A stretch of DNA of 64,000 bases, taken from an uncultured Granulosicoccus sp. GTDB taxonomy: Bacteria; Pseudomonadota; Gammaproteobacteria; Granulosicoccales; Granulosicoccaceae. The notes below the pieces were generated by a model, which did not search any database, was not told the origin of the DNA, and saw only the letters and a list, made by a program, of their open reading frames with translations. A program made the translations under genes and the position numbers. The DNA lies in contig CANLNQ010000005.1 of NCBI GenBank assembly GCA_947492525.1, positions 62,001-126,000 on the forward strand. The letters are read 5' to 3'. Positions 10,828-19,650 of the stretch are shown here, piece by piece (the stretch's first letter is position 1; every line of letters begins with the position of its first letter).

Positions 10828-11889
10828 ATGGGTATCGACTTGCGTATTGCTGGTGTGTCAAAACACTTCGGCGAGTTCCAGGCCCTGAAAGGTATCGATC
10901 TGGATATCGAACAAGGCTCCTTCGTGTGCCTGCTCGGCCCCTCGGGCTGTGGCAAGACAACCTTGTTGCGCATCATTGCAGGCTTCGAGCGAGCCAGTGC
11001 CGGGCAGCTGTTGCTCAACGGATCCGACATCTCCGCAGTACCGCCTCACAAGCGTGACTTTGGCATGGTGTTTCAATCACTGGCCTTGTTTCCGCACATG
11101 AGTGTTGCCGAGAACATCGCCTACGGTCTGAAGTTTCGGGGCGTGACTGGCGTCAAGCGGGATGATCGTGTGGCTGAACTACTCGATGTGATCTCCTTGC
11201 CGGCCATAGCCGATCGTCCTGTCTCATCACTCTCGGGAGGTCAACGCCAGCGTGTTGCCATAGCGCGTGCTCTGGCGGTACAGCCACGCCTGTTTCTGCT
11301 GGATGAACCTTTGTCCGCGCTGGATGCGCAGTTGCGCGATGCCATGCAGATCGAGCTTCGCCAGTTGCAACAGCAGTTCGGGGTGACCACCATACTGGTC
11401 ACCCATGACCAGACAGAGGCGATGATGCTGGCAGACAAGCTGGTCGTGATGAAAGGTGGGGAAGTCTGTCAACAGGGCGCACCGCAGGAAATCTACTCGC
11501 AACCTGCCACGGCGTTCACGGCACAGTTTCTCGGTGCCTCCAACATTCTGGATGCCATCGCTTCTGATCAGGGAATAGTGCAGCTGTTCGGTGCCGATAC
11601 CGTCTTCAGCACAGAGGAGGCACCCGGGACGGCATTGAAGCTGTCGGTACGAGCCGAGAACGTGATACTTGATCGTGCGCCTCATCCCTCTGGCGGGCCA
11701 TGCGCAGAGGTTGAATTCATCCGCAATCTGGGGGCCAGTACTGAAATACTGGTGAAAAACGGTGCGACCACCGTGAGAGTGCGTTTGTCTTCACGCGATT
11801 CGATTTTGCGTACGCTTGCGATTGGCGAGCGCGTTGCGTTGCAGTTCGATCCGGAAGGCTGTGTTGTGTTCAGAGCAGACGCCGATTAG
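10828..11889 (+). CDS. ABC transporter ATP-binding protein (PotA-like)
   Basis: ATPase of the importer, 353 residues. Walker A is GPSGCGKTT near residue 38, the Q loop follows in MVFQSLALFPHMSV, the ABC signature is LSGGQRQRV and Walker B is LFLLDEPLSALD, with the switch His in VTHDQTEAM. Residues 240-353 form a TOBE-type beta domain as in PotA and other MOI-type importers. It is the last gene of the operon and is convergent with the ureohydrolase gene. Confidence 0.92.
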   Translation: MGIDLRIAGVSKHFGEFQALKGIDLDIEQGSFVCLLGPSGCGKTTLLRIIAGFERASAGQLLLNGSDISAVPPHKRDFGMVFQSLALFPHMSVAENIAYGLKFRGVTGVKRDDRVAELLDVISLPAIADRPVSSLSGGQRQRVAIARALAVQPRLFLLDEPLSALDAQLRDAMQIELRQLQQQFGVTTILVTHDQTEAMMLADKLVVMKGGEVCQQGAPQEIYSQPATAFTAQFLGASNILDAIASDQGIVQLFGADTVFSTEEAPGTALKLSVRAENVILDRAPHPSGGPCAEVEFIRNLGASTEILVKNGATTVRVRLSSRDSILRTLAIGERVALQFDPEGCVVFRADAD

Positions 11890-12007
11890 ACAAACAGTTC
11901 CGGTTTCGCCAAGGGCGAGCCTGAAATACCGGGAGCAGAACCCTGTTCACGCTTGCAATGACGCCGCCCATACCATCGGCATGAGCGACGTGTTGCCGGC
12001 CATGGCG

Positions 12008-13057
12008 CTACAGCGGTTTCAATGATGGACTGAACTGCATGACGCTGAGAATCTCGAACAGCATCTGCGCACCGTTCTGAGCGGTGTTAGTTGTCGGATC
12101 GTAGGCGGGGGCGACTTCTACCACATCACCGCCGATGATATCCAGGCCCTTCATGCCTCGAATGAGTGTCATGGCCTCGCGCGTTGTCAGGCCCCCCACC
12201 TCGGGAGTGCCGGTGCCGGGGGCAAAGGCCGGGTCGAGGCTGTCGATGTCGAAGGAGAGATAGGTGGGGCCATCTCCAACCGTTTCTCGAGCCAGTGAGA
12301 TGATGTCCTGTAGCTTGTGCTCGCTGATGTCCCGGGCTTGTACGATGGTCATGCCCGAGATCTCCGAGAATTCCCAGATATAGCCGGCTGCACCCCGTAT
12401 CCCGATCTGGATGGTGCGTTCCGGATCCAGTACACCATCGAGCACGGCATTGCGAAACGGTCCACCGTGGTGAAACTTCTCACCTTCGTATGAACCTGCC
12501 GTATCGCAGTGGGCGTCGATATGAATCATGCCCACAGCGCCCTGCCGACCCACGGCTCTCAGGGCAGGGTGGCTGACGGAGTGATCACCGCCGACCATCA
12601 ACGGTGCGACTCCCGCATCGATCAGCCGTCCGATGTGCGACTCGATATCCCGATGGCTTTGCTGCAGATCGAAACGGCTTTGAAAGGGAACGTCGCCGAT
12701 ATCGGCGACCCGCATCTCATGGATCGGCGCACAGTCCAGTGCGTCATTGTAAGGGCCGACTCTTTCGATGCTCCTCAATGCGCGTGGTCCGAAGCGTGCT
12801 CCGTTACGGTTGGTAACGCCCAGATCCATTGGCGCGCCAAACAAGGCAATCTGGAGCTCCTGCCACTCGGCGCCATTCAGGTCGAGCAGGGGGGCATCGA
12901 GCAGGGAAGGGATGCCAGCGTAGGGTGCTGGTCGACGCCCACCCGAGGAGAATATCCTGTCGGCGATTTCCCGGTTTCTCGGGGTGAACATGTCAGCGCC
13001 GTCACAACCGTCGAAACGATCCTTGAGCGCAGTCAGCTTTGCGGGAGTCCAGGTCAC
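12008..13057 (-). CDS. Ureohydrolase (agmatinase/guanidino-acid hydrolase family)
   Basis: Arginase-fold hydrolase of 349 residues that splits a guanidino compound into urea and an amine. The binuclear metal ligands are in GGDHSVSHP, HIDAHCD and FDIDSLDPAFAPGTGTPE, all intact. The loop KFHHGGPFRNAV and QIGIRG are typical of agmatinase, guanidinobutyrase and guanidinopropionase, so the substrate within this group is open. GTG start at 13057 with AAGGAAA about 7 bases upstream. It is divergent from the LysR gene at 13207 and convergent with a polyamine-type importer, suggesting import and hydrolysis of the same compound. Confidence 0.88.
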   Translation of the reverse strand: MTWTPAKLTALKDRFDGCDGADMFTPRNREIADRIFSSGGRRPAPYAGIPSLLDAPLLDLNGAEWQELQIALFGAPMDLGVTNRNGARFGPRALRSIERVGPYNDALDCAPIHEMRVADIGDVPFQSRFDLQQSHRDIESHIGRLIDAGVAPLMVGGDHSVSHPALRAVGRQGAVGMIHIDAHCDTAGSYEGEKFHHGGPFRNAVLDGVLDPERTIQIGIRGAAGYIWEFSEISGMTIVQARDISEHKLQDIISLARETVGDGPTYLSFDIDSLDPAFAPGTGTPEVGGLTTREAMTLIRGMKGLDIIGGDVVEVAPAYDPTTNTAQNGAQMLFEILSVMQFSPSLKPL

Positions 13058-13092
13058 GGTGTTTCCTTTGTTTCCAGTTCATTCAAGCGAAA

Positions 13093-13126
13093 TCGATATG
13101 GCTCGCAGCTTAGACTCGATATGGCT
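13093..13126. promoter_or_regulatory. 11-bp direct repeat in divergent LysR promoter region
   Basis: TCGATATGGCT occurs at 13093-13103 and again at 13116-13126, start to start 23 bases, about two helical turns. The pair sits between the divergent ureohydrolase and LysR genes, where a LysR-type regulator would bind. The role is inference. Confidence 0.45.
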
Positions 13127-13206
13127 AGAATAAAATGAGTCATTATCCAACGAATGTTTGATCAGATTGCAACAATAGAGCCGTCTGCATCAACGAGGTA
13201 ATTCAC

Positions 13207-14139
13207 ATGGCACGGCGCAAGAATGTCTTTACCGGACAGGTCAGTGATCTGGACCTGCGGTTGATCAGAGTGTTTCAGACCGTGGTCGAGTGTGGCGGTC
13301 TGTCGGCGGCGCAGACCGTTCTCAATGTGGGGTGCTCGACCATCTCCAAGCAACTGACCGACCTGGAAACGCGCCTTGGCATGCGTTTGTGTCACCGGGG
13401 GCGTAGCGGATTCTATCTGACTCAGCAAGGTCTTCAGGTGCTCACCTATGCCAGGGAGTTGATGAGTGCAACCGAGGAATTCAAGCGAGGCATCTCGACG
13501 ATCAACGACCGACTGGTGGGGCAGATCGAGATTGGCGTTATCGACTATTCCATTTCAGACGACAATTGCCCGCTGATCACCGCGATAAAGACGTATCGGG
13601 AGTTGGCGCCCGGAGTATCCGCCAACCTGACCATCGGTACGCCGAGCGAGCTGGAGCGCGGTGTCATCGATGGCAAGCTGCACATCGTCATCATCCCTGA
13701 CTATCAACGGCTTACCGGTCTGCAGTACAGCCGTCTCTATGAAGAGGAGGTAGGCTTGTATTGTGGAGGATCACACCCGATGGCGCTGGCGCTGCGCGAG
13801 GGGCGTGAACTGACCGAGGATGAAGTCTGCCAGTATGAGCTGGTCTACCGGGGCTATTATGAGGGGGAGAATGTGCGTAGTCGCAAGCACAAGTTTCCGA
13901 TGGGCAGTACGGCCTACCAGACGGAAGCCGTATTGGCGCTGGTGAAGAGTGGCGTCTTTCTCGGCTATTATCCCACCCATTGCAACCAGTTCATGGGGGA
14001 CATCAACATGGAGATACTGCCTGAGGTATTCCGCTACAAGGCATCCATCTGTATGGTGTACCGCTCCAACCGCAGCCAATCAACCATCCTGCAGGATTTC
14101 ATCGGCCTGTTGGGTGATATTGCTCGACAAACAGCATGA
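13207..14139 (+). CDS. LysR-family regulator, divergent from ureohydrolase
   Basis: 310 residues. The N-terminal winged helix has LRLIRVFQTVVECGGLSAAQ and the recognition helix CSTISKQLTDLETRLGMRL. The rest (from about residue 98) is the periplasmic-binding-like effector domain. It is transcribed away from the ureohydrolase gene over a 149-base gap holding an 11-bp direct repeat, and only 26 bases ahead of the lysE-type gene. A likely job is control of the amidino-compound genes on one side and the exporter on the other. Confidence 0.9.
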   Translation: MARRKNVFTGQVSDLDLRLIRVFQTVVECGGLSAAQTVLNVGCSTISKQLTDLETRLGMRLCHRGRSGFYLTQQGLQVLTYARELMSATEEFKRGISTINDRLVGQIEIGVIDYSISDDNCPLITAIKTYRELAPGVSANLTIGTPSELERGVIDGKLHIVIIPDYQRLTGLQYSRLYEEEVGLYCGGSHPMALALREGRELTEDEVCQYELVYRGYYEGENVRSRKHKFPMGSTAYQTEAVLALVKSGVFLGYYPTHCNQFMGDINMEILPEVFRYKASICMVYRSNRSQSTILQDFIGLLGDIARQTA

Positions 14140-14165
14140 TAGAGCCTTGAAGGGAGAACAAGACC

Positions 14166-14792
14166 ATGGTAGATCAGACAACACTGGTGACGTATCTGGC
14201 CATTCTGCTGGGTTTTGTTCTGATACCCGGTCCTGCTGTATTGCTGACCCTGGCGCGGGCATCGGCATCCGGTACAAAAGTCGGACTGGCGACCGGGCTG
14301 GGCATCGCTGTCGGCGATCTGATCCATACCGTGCTCGCTGTGGTGGGGATCTCGGCCGTGGTACTGGCCTCGGCAACACTGTTCACCCTGGTGAAGTATC
14401 TCGGTGCGCTGTATCTGGTGTACCTGGGCATACGGGCCATGCGTGAGAAAGTCGACAACAGCCCGCTGAGCGACAGGCAGTCCCTGTCAACGCAACTGGC
14501 GTTTCGGCAGGCTGTTCTGGCTGAAGTACTGAATCCGAAGTCTGCCATGTTCTTTCTTGCTTTCCTGCCGCAGTTCGTGAACCCGGACACCGGCACCGTC
14601 TGGCTGCAGTTGACGGAGCTTGGCATCCTGTTCGTGTTGCTGGGGTTCATGACCAATGTCGCTGTTGCCTTCAGCGCAGGGCACCTGGGTGGGTATCTGC
14701 GCCGTACACCGGTCATCGCGCGCTGGCAGGGCAAGTTCGTCGGTAGCATCTACTGCGCATTGGGGGTGCGTGTCGCGCTGCAGGAACGATAG
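14166..14792 (+). CDS. LysE/RhtB-family amino acid exporter
   Basis: Membrane exporter of 208 residues with six hydrophobic segments. The early motif IPGPAVLLTLARAS and the later LNPKSAMFFLAFLPQF are both signatures of the LysE/RhtB family. It follows the LysR gene by 26 bases with AAGGGAG at 14149-14155 upstream of the ATG. Exporters of this group release basic or neutral amino acids; next to a ureohydrolase it may relieve excess of a product or substrate, but that is inference. Confidence 0.88.
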   Translation: MVDQTTLVTYLAILLGFVLIPGPAVLLTLARASASGTKVGLATGLGIAVGDLIHTVLAVVGISAVVLASATLFTLVKYLGALYLVYLGIRAMREKVDNSPLSDRQSLSTQLAFRQAVLAEVLNPKSAMFFLAFLPQFVNPDTGTVWLQLTELGILFVLLGFMTNVAVAFSAGHLGGYLRRTPVIARWQGKFVGSIYCALGVRVALQER

Positions 14793-15039
14793 AAGATGTT
14801 GTCTTCACGAGCGCCGATGGGTCGGACATAGCGGAAATCAAAAAATGTCGTGATGAGGAATCTGGCCTCTTTCACGGGCACCGTTGGCAACGAGCCTTTA
14901 TTGCTCGCTGAGCTACATCATCCGCTCTTCTCGGCTGCGGTGTTGCTCTTTCGGCAACTGCTCGCTGCCGTTTGGATAATTCCGCCGCAGATTCAGAGTG
15001 TCTATATTGGTGCACTCTCATTCAACGGATGGTGTCTTG

Positions 15040-15534
15040 ATGTCACAGCCACTTGGTGTAGTCGAAAGTCGTTTGCAGGAACTGGGTCTGGTACTGCCCC
15101 TGCCACCGAAGCCGATAGGTAATTATCTTCCCGCGGTGGAAGTGGGTAACATGCTTTACGTATCCGGCACTCTGGGCACCATTCGCGATGAGAATGACAA
15201 TGACATCATGCCCATCAAGGGCAAGCTGGGTGCGGAGCTGACCATCGAGCAAGGCTATCAGTCGGCGAAGTACATGGCCCTGAACCATCTGGCCCTGATG
15301 AAAAAGGTCATCGGTGATCTTGATCGCATTGAGCGCATCGTCAAGATGGTCGGCTACGTCAACTCAGCGCCGGGCTTTACCGAAGCACATCTGGTGCTCA
15401 ATGGCGCTTCCGATCTTTATGTGCAGGTGTTCGGTGAAGAACGTGGCAAGCATGCCAGAGCTGCACTGTTTCAGAATGAGCTGGGACTGGATGCTCCCAT
15501 CGAAGCGGAAATGACCGTATTGCTGAAATCCTGA
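15040..15534 (+). CDS. RidA-family (YjgF/YER057c) protein
   Basis: 164 residues, longer than the 128 of classical RidA. The fold signature is seen in NYLPAVEVGNMLYVSGTLG and in the end HARAALFQNELGLDAPIEAE, where the Arg of HARAAL corresponds to the catalytic Arg105 of enamine deaminase RidA. The protein may hydrolyse reactive imine or enamine intermediates. The start ATG at 15040 is preferred over an upstream GTG at 14998 because family similarity begins there. The gene is convergent with the LysR gene, with only 8 bases between stops. Confidence 0.82.
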   Translation: MSQPLGVVESRLQELGLVLPLPPKPIGNYLPAVEVGNMLYVSGTLGTIRDENDNDIMPIKGKLGAELTIEQGYQSAKYMALNHLALMKKVIGDLDRIERIVKMVGYVNSAPGFTEAHLVLNGASDLYVQVFGEERGKHARAALFQNELGLDAPIEAEMTVLLKS

Positions 15535-15542
15535 ACCAGCCT

Positions 15543-16487
15543 CTACACGGTCCAGGCCGACTGCGCTTTCTCCAGGGCCTCCTTGTCCAGCTGCTGCCAT
15601 TTGGTGAATTGTTCCTGCGCACACTCGGAAAAGGACAGGGCGGCTGGCGACAGTGACCTTCGTTTGCGGTAGGCTATGGAAAGATTGCGATTCGCAAATG
15701 CCTTGCATTCGAGATTCACCGGTACCAGCTCTGCGCCCAGCAACTCCGAATAGGCTGCCTGTACCGGCATGAAGACCACGCAGTTGTTCATATGGGCCAG
15801 CTTTCTCAGGAAGTTCAGCTGGTTGCTGACCATGCGCGGCGCAACGATGGCCTTTTCGCGTTTCGCCGCTCGCCTCAACAACTGGCTGATGCCGAAGCGA
15901 CTATCGGGAAGCACGTGGTCATAGTTCAACAGTTGTTTCAGAGACACCGGCGTGCCACAAGCCAGCGGATGCCGCGAAGGCACGAATGCATGCAGCGGTT
16001 GTCTGTAATCGGCAATGATTTCTATGGCATCGTGGTGCGCATGATCGTAGACAAAGCCGACGTCCGACTCGTATCGCTCCAGAGAGTCCACAGTTGCATC
16101 TCTGGACATGATGGCAACTTCGATGCGCACGTCTGGAAACATCTCTGCATACCGGGTCAGAACGTCGGGCAGAAAGTGCTCGGTGATCCCTTCCACGGTG
16201 GCGACACGGATGGTGCCCCGGTACATATTGCGAAGCTCATCAATGTCTGATCGCACCAGCAAGACTTGTGCATCGATCTTCTGACCATGAATACGCAGCC
16301 GTTCCCCCGCGGCGGTCAGTGTGACACCATCGGATCGACGCTCCAGAAGAGTGCAGTCCAGTTCGTGTTCCAGTGCAGAGATCTGACGACTGATCGCGGA
16401 GGCGGCGACATGCAATCTTTCTGATGCGCGTCGTATCGACTGGCATTTCGCGACCTCGAGAAAATATCTTAAGGCATTGAGATTCAT
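15543..16487 (-). CDS. LysR-family regulator, divergent from TRAP transporter
   Basis: 314 residues. The winged helix has LNALRYFLEVAKCQSIRRAS and AASAISRQISALEHEL, followed by an effector domain with a TVEGITEHFLPDVL start typical of the family. The ATG at 16487 is chosen because homology starts there; upstream in-frame sequence to 16565 is dissimilar. It is transcribed away from dctP across a 293-base gap holding a perfect inverted repeat (16540-16558), so it probably controls the TRAP transporter and amidase genes. Confidence 0.88.
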   Translation of the reverse strand: MNLNALRYFLEVAKCQSIRRASERLHVAASAISRQISALEHELDCTLLERRSDGVTLTAAGERLRIHGQKIDAQVLLVRSDIDELRNMYRGTIRVATVEGITEHFLPDVLTRYAEMFPDVRIEVAIMSRDATVDSLERYESDVGFVYDHAHHDAIEIIADYRQPLHAFVPSRHPLACGTPVSLKQLLNYDHVLPDSRFGISQLLRRAAKREKAIVAPRMVSNQLNFLRKLAHMNNCVVFMPVQAAYSELLGAELVPVNLECKAFANRNLSIAYRKRRSLSPAALSFSECAQEQFTKWQQLDKEALEKAQSAWTV

Positions 16488-16539
16488 AGGAAAAAGTGAA
16501 GTTCCGAGGATGGCTCTGGCTAGCTGATAATAGACCTGT

Positions 16540-16558
16540 CGTTGCCGAAAAGGCAACG
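16540..16558. promoter_or_regulatory. Inverted repeat, LysR binding site candidate
   Basis: CGTTGCC and GGCAACG, separated by GAAAA, form a perfect 7-bp dyad with 5-base spacer, 53 bases upstream of the LysR start and between divergent genes. LysR-type regulators bind such interrupted dyads. It is also able to form a hairpin, so a transcript role is not excluded. Confidence 0.5.
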
Positions 16559-16780
16559 CGACCATCGCAAGTTGTTACTACCACCTTGTCAGAGACCAAG
16601 GGATACTCGATGTCAACTTCTGCAGCATCGCTGGTCCAGTGGCGCGGCAGGAGCAACTGGGTGGGGCAGTCAGGATGGCGATCTCAGCCTGCCAGTTCAC
16701 GATTTCGATGTTCACCGAATTCATTCTCGATGCGGCCTCCGGCGGCGTTGCAGCAAACCTGAAAGTGGAGAAGCTCTACC

Positions 16781-17758
16781 ATGAAACTCAGACACAACCT
16801 TTCATCGATCGCACTTGCCCTGGTGTTGGCGGGGACAGCGCATGCCGATACCATCGAGTTGAAACTGGGCCATACCGGTGCGCCGACTCATCATTACCAG
16901 ACCATCTCGCAGATGTTCGCCGATGAAGTCGAGGCGCGAACCGATGGCAACATCAAGATCACCGTGTACCCCGCCGATCAACTCGGCAAGCAGCTGGAAG
17001 CGGTCGAAGGCACCATGATCGGTACCCAGGACATCTTTCTGGTATCCGATACCGTGCTGTCCAACTGGGTGCCGGACATGGGCATTCTGAACCTGCCTTT
17101 CCTGTTCTCTTCTCTGGATGAAGTGCATGAGGTGCTGGAGGGGCCGGTTGGCGACAAGCTGGAAGCGAAGATGCAGGGCACGGGTGCAGAAGTCATCGGC
17201 TGGTGGATGGGTGGATTGCGAAATGTCACCAACAACGAAAAGCCGATTACCGTGCCCGCTGATCTGACAGACCTGAAGATTCGTGTACCCGAAGGTGAAG
17301 TGTTCGTCGAGACCTTCAAGGCCATGGGCGCCAAACCTGTGGTCATCTCCTTCGGCGAGTTGTACACGGCCTTGCAACTGGGTACGGCCGACGCTCAGGA
17401 GAACCCTCCGGCACACATCCTGACGCAGAAGTTCTACGAAGTGCAGGCCTATACCTCGCGAACAGCCCATATCTATCTGGGCTCGCCGCTGATCATGAAC
17501 AGCGACAAGCTGGCCTCCATCCCGGAAGAATATCGCGCCATACTGCTGGACACGGCCACGGAGATGGCCGCGATACACCTGAAGATGGTCAATGATCTGG
17601 AAGATACACAATGGGAAGAACTGGCTGAGTTGGGTAACCAGATCAATGACGTGGATACCGCCCCATTCAAGGCCGCGGTTGCACCCGTCATCGAACAATT
17701 CAAGGGCAAGCTGGACGCCGAGCTGATCAGCGAGATACAGACTACGCTGTCGAAGTAG
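16781..17758 (+). CDS. dctP: TRAP transporter substrate-binding protein (DctP family)
   Basis: Periplasmic receptor of 325 residues with a Sec signal (LSSIALALVLAGTAHA, cut near residue 22). The segment LTDLKIRVPEGEVF contains the conserved Arg that binds the ligand carboxylate in DctP proteins, and LYTALQLGTADAQENP is the second family motif. GTGGAGAAG lies ahead of the ATG. It is followed by dctQ after 12 bases and dctM. The ligand is an organic anion; nearby amidase and RidA genes hint at an acid or amide from nitrogen compounds, but this is weak. Confidence 0.93.
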   Translation: MKLRHNLSSIALALVLAGTAHADTIELKLGHTGAPTHHYQTISQMFADEVEARTDGNIKITVYPADQLGKQLEAVEGTMIGTQDIFLVSDTVLSNWVPDMGILNLPFLFSSLDEVHEVLEGPVGDKLEAKMQGTGAEVIGWWMGGLRNVTNNEKPITVPADLTDLKIRVPEGEVFVETFKAMGAKPVVISFGELYTALQLGTADAQENPPAHILTQKFYEVQAYTSRTAHIYLGSPLIMNSDKLASIPEEYRAILLDTATEMAAIHLKMVNDLEDTQWEELAELGNQINDVDTAPFKAAVAPVIEQFKGKLDAELISEIQTTLSK

Positions 17759-17770
17759 GAGTCGTGCTCG

Positions 17771-18280
17771 ATGGCCTGGTCTGATCGCATACAGTCGAAG
17801 AGCAGAATGCACATGGCGAGAAAATTGATCGATCTTCTGGAAACGGGGCTGCAGGGTCTGGCGGGTTTCTGTCTCGCTCTGGTCTTCCTGCTCGTCACCG
17901 CCCAGGTACTTGGACGATTCGTTTTCAACATCTCGTTGGCCACCGCCAGCGAGCTGTCGATCTACGCCATGATCTGGTCGATCTTTCTGGGTGCAACCGT
18001 GGCCTTTCGCAGCAAGAAGCACATTGCCATGAGTTTCTTCAAGGACAGGGCCGGAGAGCAGGCAGGGCGAGTGATCAATGTCTTCGTGGTGCTCTGTCTT
18101 GCCCTGTTTCTCGGCATCATCGCCGTGAAGGGATATGATCTGACGCTCAGAGCCATGCGTCAGATGTCTCCGGCCGCAGGTCTGCCTGTCGGTTACGTTG
18201 CCATGGCCATGCCGATCTGTTCGGCGCTGGCGCTCATCTTCCTGCTGGAAGAGCTTGTCGATCAGTTCAGGAAGGCATAG
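17771..18280 (+). CDS. dctQ: TRAP transporter small permease (DctQ family)
   Basis: 169 residues, four membrane helices. The motif RFVFNISLATASELS followed by MIWSIFLGATVAFRSKKHI is the standard DctQ core. It lies 12 bases after dctP and 4 bases before dctM. Internal ATGs at codons 13 and 15 are alternative starts, since the first 15 residues are not conserved. Confidence 0.9.
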   Translation: MAWSDRIQSKSRMHMARKLIDLLETGLQGLAGFCLALVFLLVTAQVLGRFVFNISLATASELSIYAMIWSIFLGATVAFRSKKHIAMSFFKDRAGEQAGRVINVFVVLCLALFLGIIAVKGYDLTLRAMRQMSPAAGLPVGYVAMAMPICSALALIFLLEELVDQFRKA

Positions 18281-18284
18281 AACC

Positions 18285-19547
18285 ATGACCGAGATATTGT
18301 TTGCCGTCTTCTTTGTCTTGCTGCTTCTCGGTGTGCCCATTGCGTTTTCGCTGGGTCTGGCTTCGGTGGCAGCCTTGTATTTCGCCAGTTCAATTCCCTT
18401 GATCATACTGCCGCAGAAGCTGTTCAATGGTTTGAACAGCTTTCCCTTTCTCGCCATTCCCCTGTTTCTGCTGGCGGGCAATATCATGGCTGCCGCTCAG
18501 ATTTCCGAACGGCTGGTCAAGCTGTCCGGCTTGCTGCTCGGCCGCTACCCGGGAGGGCTGGCGCAGATGTCCACGGGTGCCTCGGCATTCTTTGGTGCCA
18601 TATCAGGATCCGCACCGGCGACTACATCGGCCATTGGTTCCATCATGATTCCCTCCATGATCAAGCGTGGCTATCCGGCGCCATTGTCGGGGGCCATCGT
18701 GGCCTCATCCGGAGCCCTCGGACTGATCATTCCGCCGAGCCTGACGATGGTCGTGTATGGCGCCATTGCCGAAGTTTCCATCGGTGATCTGTTCATTGCC
18801 GGCATCGTGCCCGGTCTGATGATTGCCCTGGCGTTGGGCCTCGTCAACTATCTGATCGCAAGACGCAATAATTTTGGACAGCTGGAGCAACTGGATCGGG
18901 CGGAGAAGATCAAGGTTGTGCGCGAGAGCGGTCTTGCCTTGTTGATGCCACTGATCATCCTGGGTGGCATCTATGGCGGAATCTTCACACCGACGGAATC
19001 TGCCGCTGTTGCCTGCCTGTATGGCTTGATCGTCGGCATGTGTGTCTATCGGTCCATCGGTATTCGCCAGCTGGGGCCGCTGTTCGTGCAGACGGCCATC
19101 AGCTCTGCGGTGGTGATGTATCTGATGGGTACTGCCAACGCATTCTCCTACATCATCACCAGCGAGCAGATCCCGCAGGCCATAGCCGCCCAGATACTGG
19201 ATTACACCAGTGTCACCATGCTCATCATGTTACTGGTCATGCTTCTGCTCCTGGTTGCCGGCACCTTCCTCGATAACGTGGCGGCTCTGGTATTGCTGGT
19301 ACCGACCCTGGGTATGCTGGTGGCACAAAGCGGTATCGATCCGGTCTACTTTGGTGTGTTTACCGTGGTGGCGTTGGCGGTGGGGAATTTCACACCACCG
19401 GTGGGGTTGAACCTGTTCATCGCATCCGGGTTGTCGGGCAGCAGTATCGAGGCAACCTCGCGCAGTGTGCTTCCCTATATCGCCGCCTATGTGGCCATAT
19501 TGCTGGTATTGATCCTGCTCCCCGGCATACCATTACTGTTGCTCTAG
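18285..19547 (+). CDS. dctM: TRAP transporter large permease (DctM family)
   Basis: 420 residues with about twelve membrane segments. The start FAVFFVLLLLGVPIAFSLGL, the SGSAPATTSAIGSIMIP segment and GGIYGGIFTPTESAAVA are DctM signatures. The start at 18285 is 4 bases after dctQ; a longer ORF from 18198 lies in dctQ and is not real. The stop codon TAG is part of the left end of an inverted-repeat element, so insertion of that element may have set the present C-terminus. Confidence 0.93.
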   Translation: MTEILFAVFFVLLLLGVPIAFSLGLASVAALYFASSIPLIILPQKLFNGLNSFPFLAIPLFLLAGNIMAAAQISERLVKLSGLLLGRYPGGLAQMSTGASAFFGAISGSAPATTSAIGSIMIPSMIKRGYPAPLSGAIVASSGALGLIIPPSLTMVVYGAIAEVSIGDLFIAGIVPGLMIALALGLVNYLIARRNNFGQLEQLDRAEKIKVVRESGLALLMPLIILGGIYGGIFTPTESAAVACLYGLIVGMCVYRSIGIRQLGPLFVQTAISSAVVMYLMGTANAFSYIITSEQIPQAIAAQILDYTSVTMLIMLLVMLLLLVAGTFLDNVAALVLLVPTLGMLVAQSGIDPVYFGVFTVVALAVGNFTPPVGLNLFIASGLSGSSIEATSRSVLPYIAAYVAILLVLILLPGIPLLLL

Positions 19548-19646
19548 TGTACTGTTTCATACGAAGCGTTCATTCAGCGAGTGGCGCCTTGAATAGCGGC
19601 TTTCGAACCGCTCTGAATGAACGCTTTGTATGAAGCAGTACACTAG
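19544..19646. mobile_element. MITE-like element with 34-bp terminal inverted repeats
   Basis: A 103-base element. Its left arm (19544-19577) and right arm (19613-19646) are inverted copies of 34 bases that differ at two positions. Both ends read CTAG, which fits insertion into CTAG with TA duplication as known for IS630/Tc1-type elements. A small inner stem AGCGG/CCGCT lies at 19595-19612. There is no room for a transposase. It carries the dctM stop codon in its left tip and lies directly ahead of the amidase start. As RNA it would form a very stable hairpin that could end or slow transcription. Confidence 0.6.
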
Positions 19647-19650
19647 CAAA

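Noticed and set aside
16802-18487. 561-codon open frame on the minus strand opposite dctPQM
   Set aside because: Long, but it covers three confident TRAP genes and reads as His/Gln/Arg-rich nonsense.
19544-19646. Plain rho-independent terminator for the TRAP operon
   Set aside because: The arms are too long, the inner loop too large and there is no T run; CTAG ends favour an inserted element, although a terminating effect is possible.
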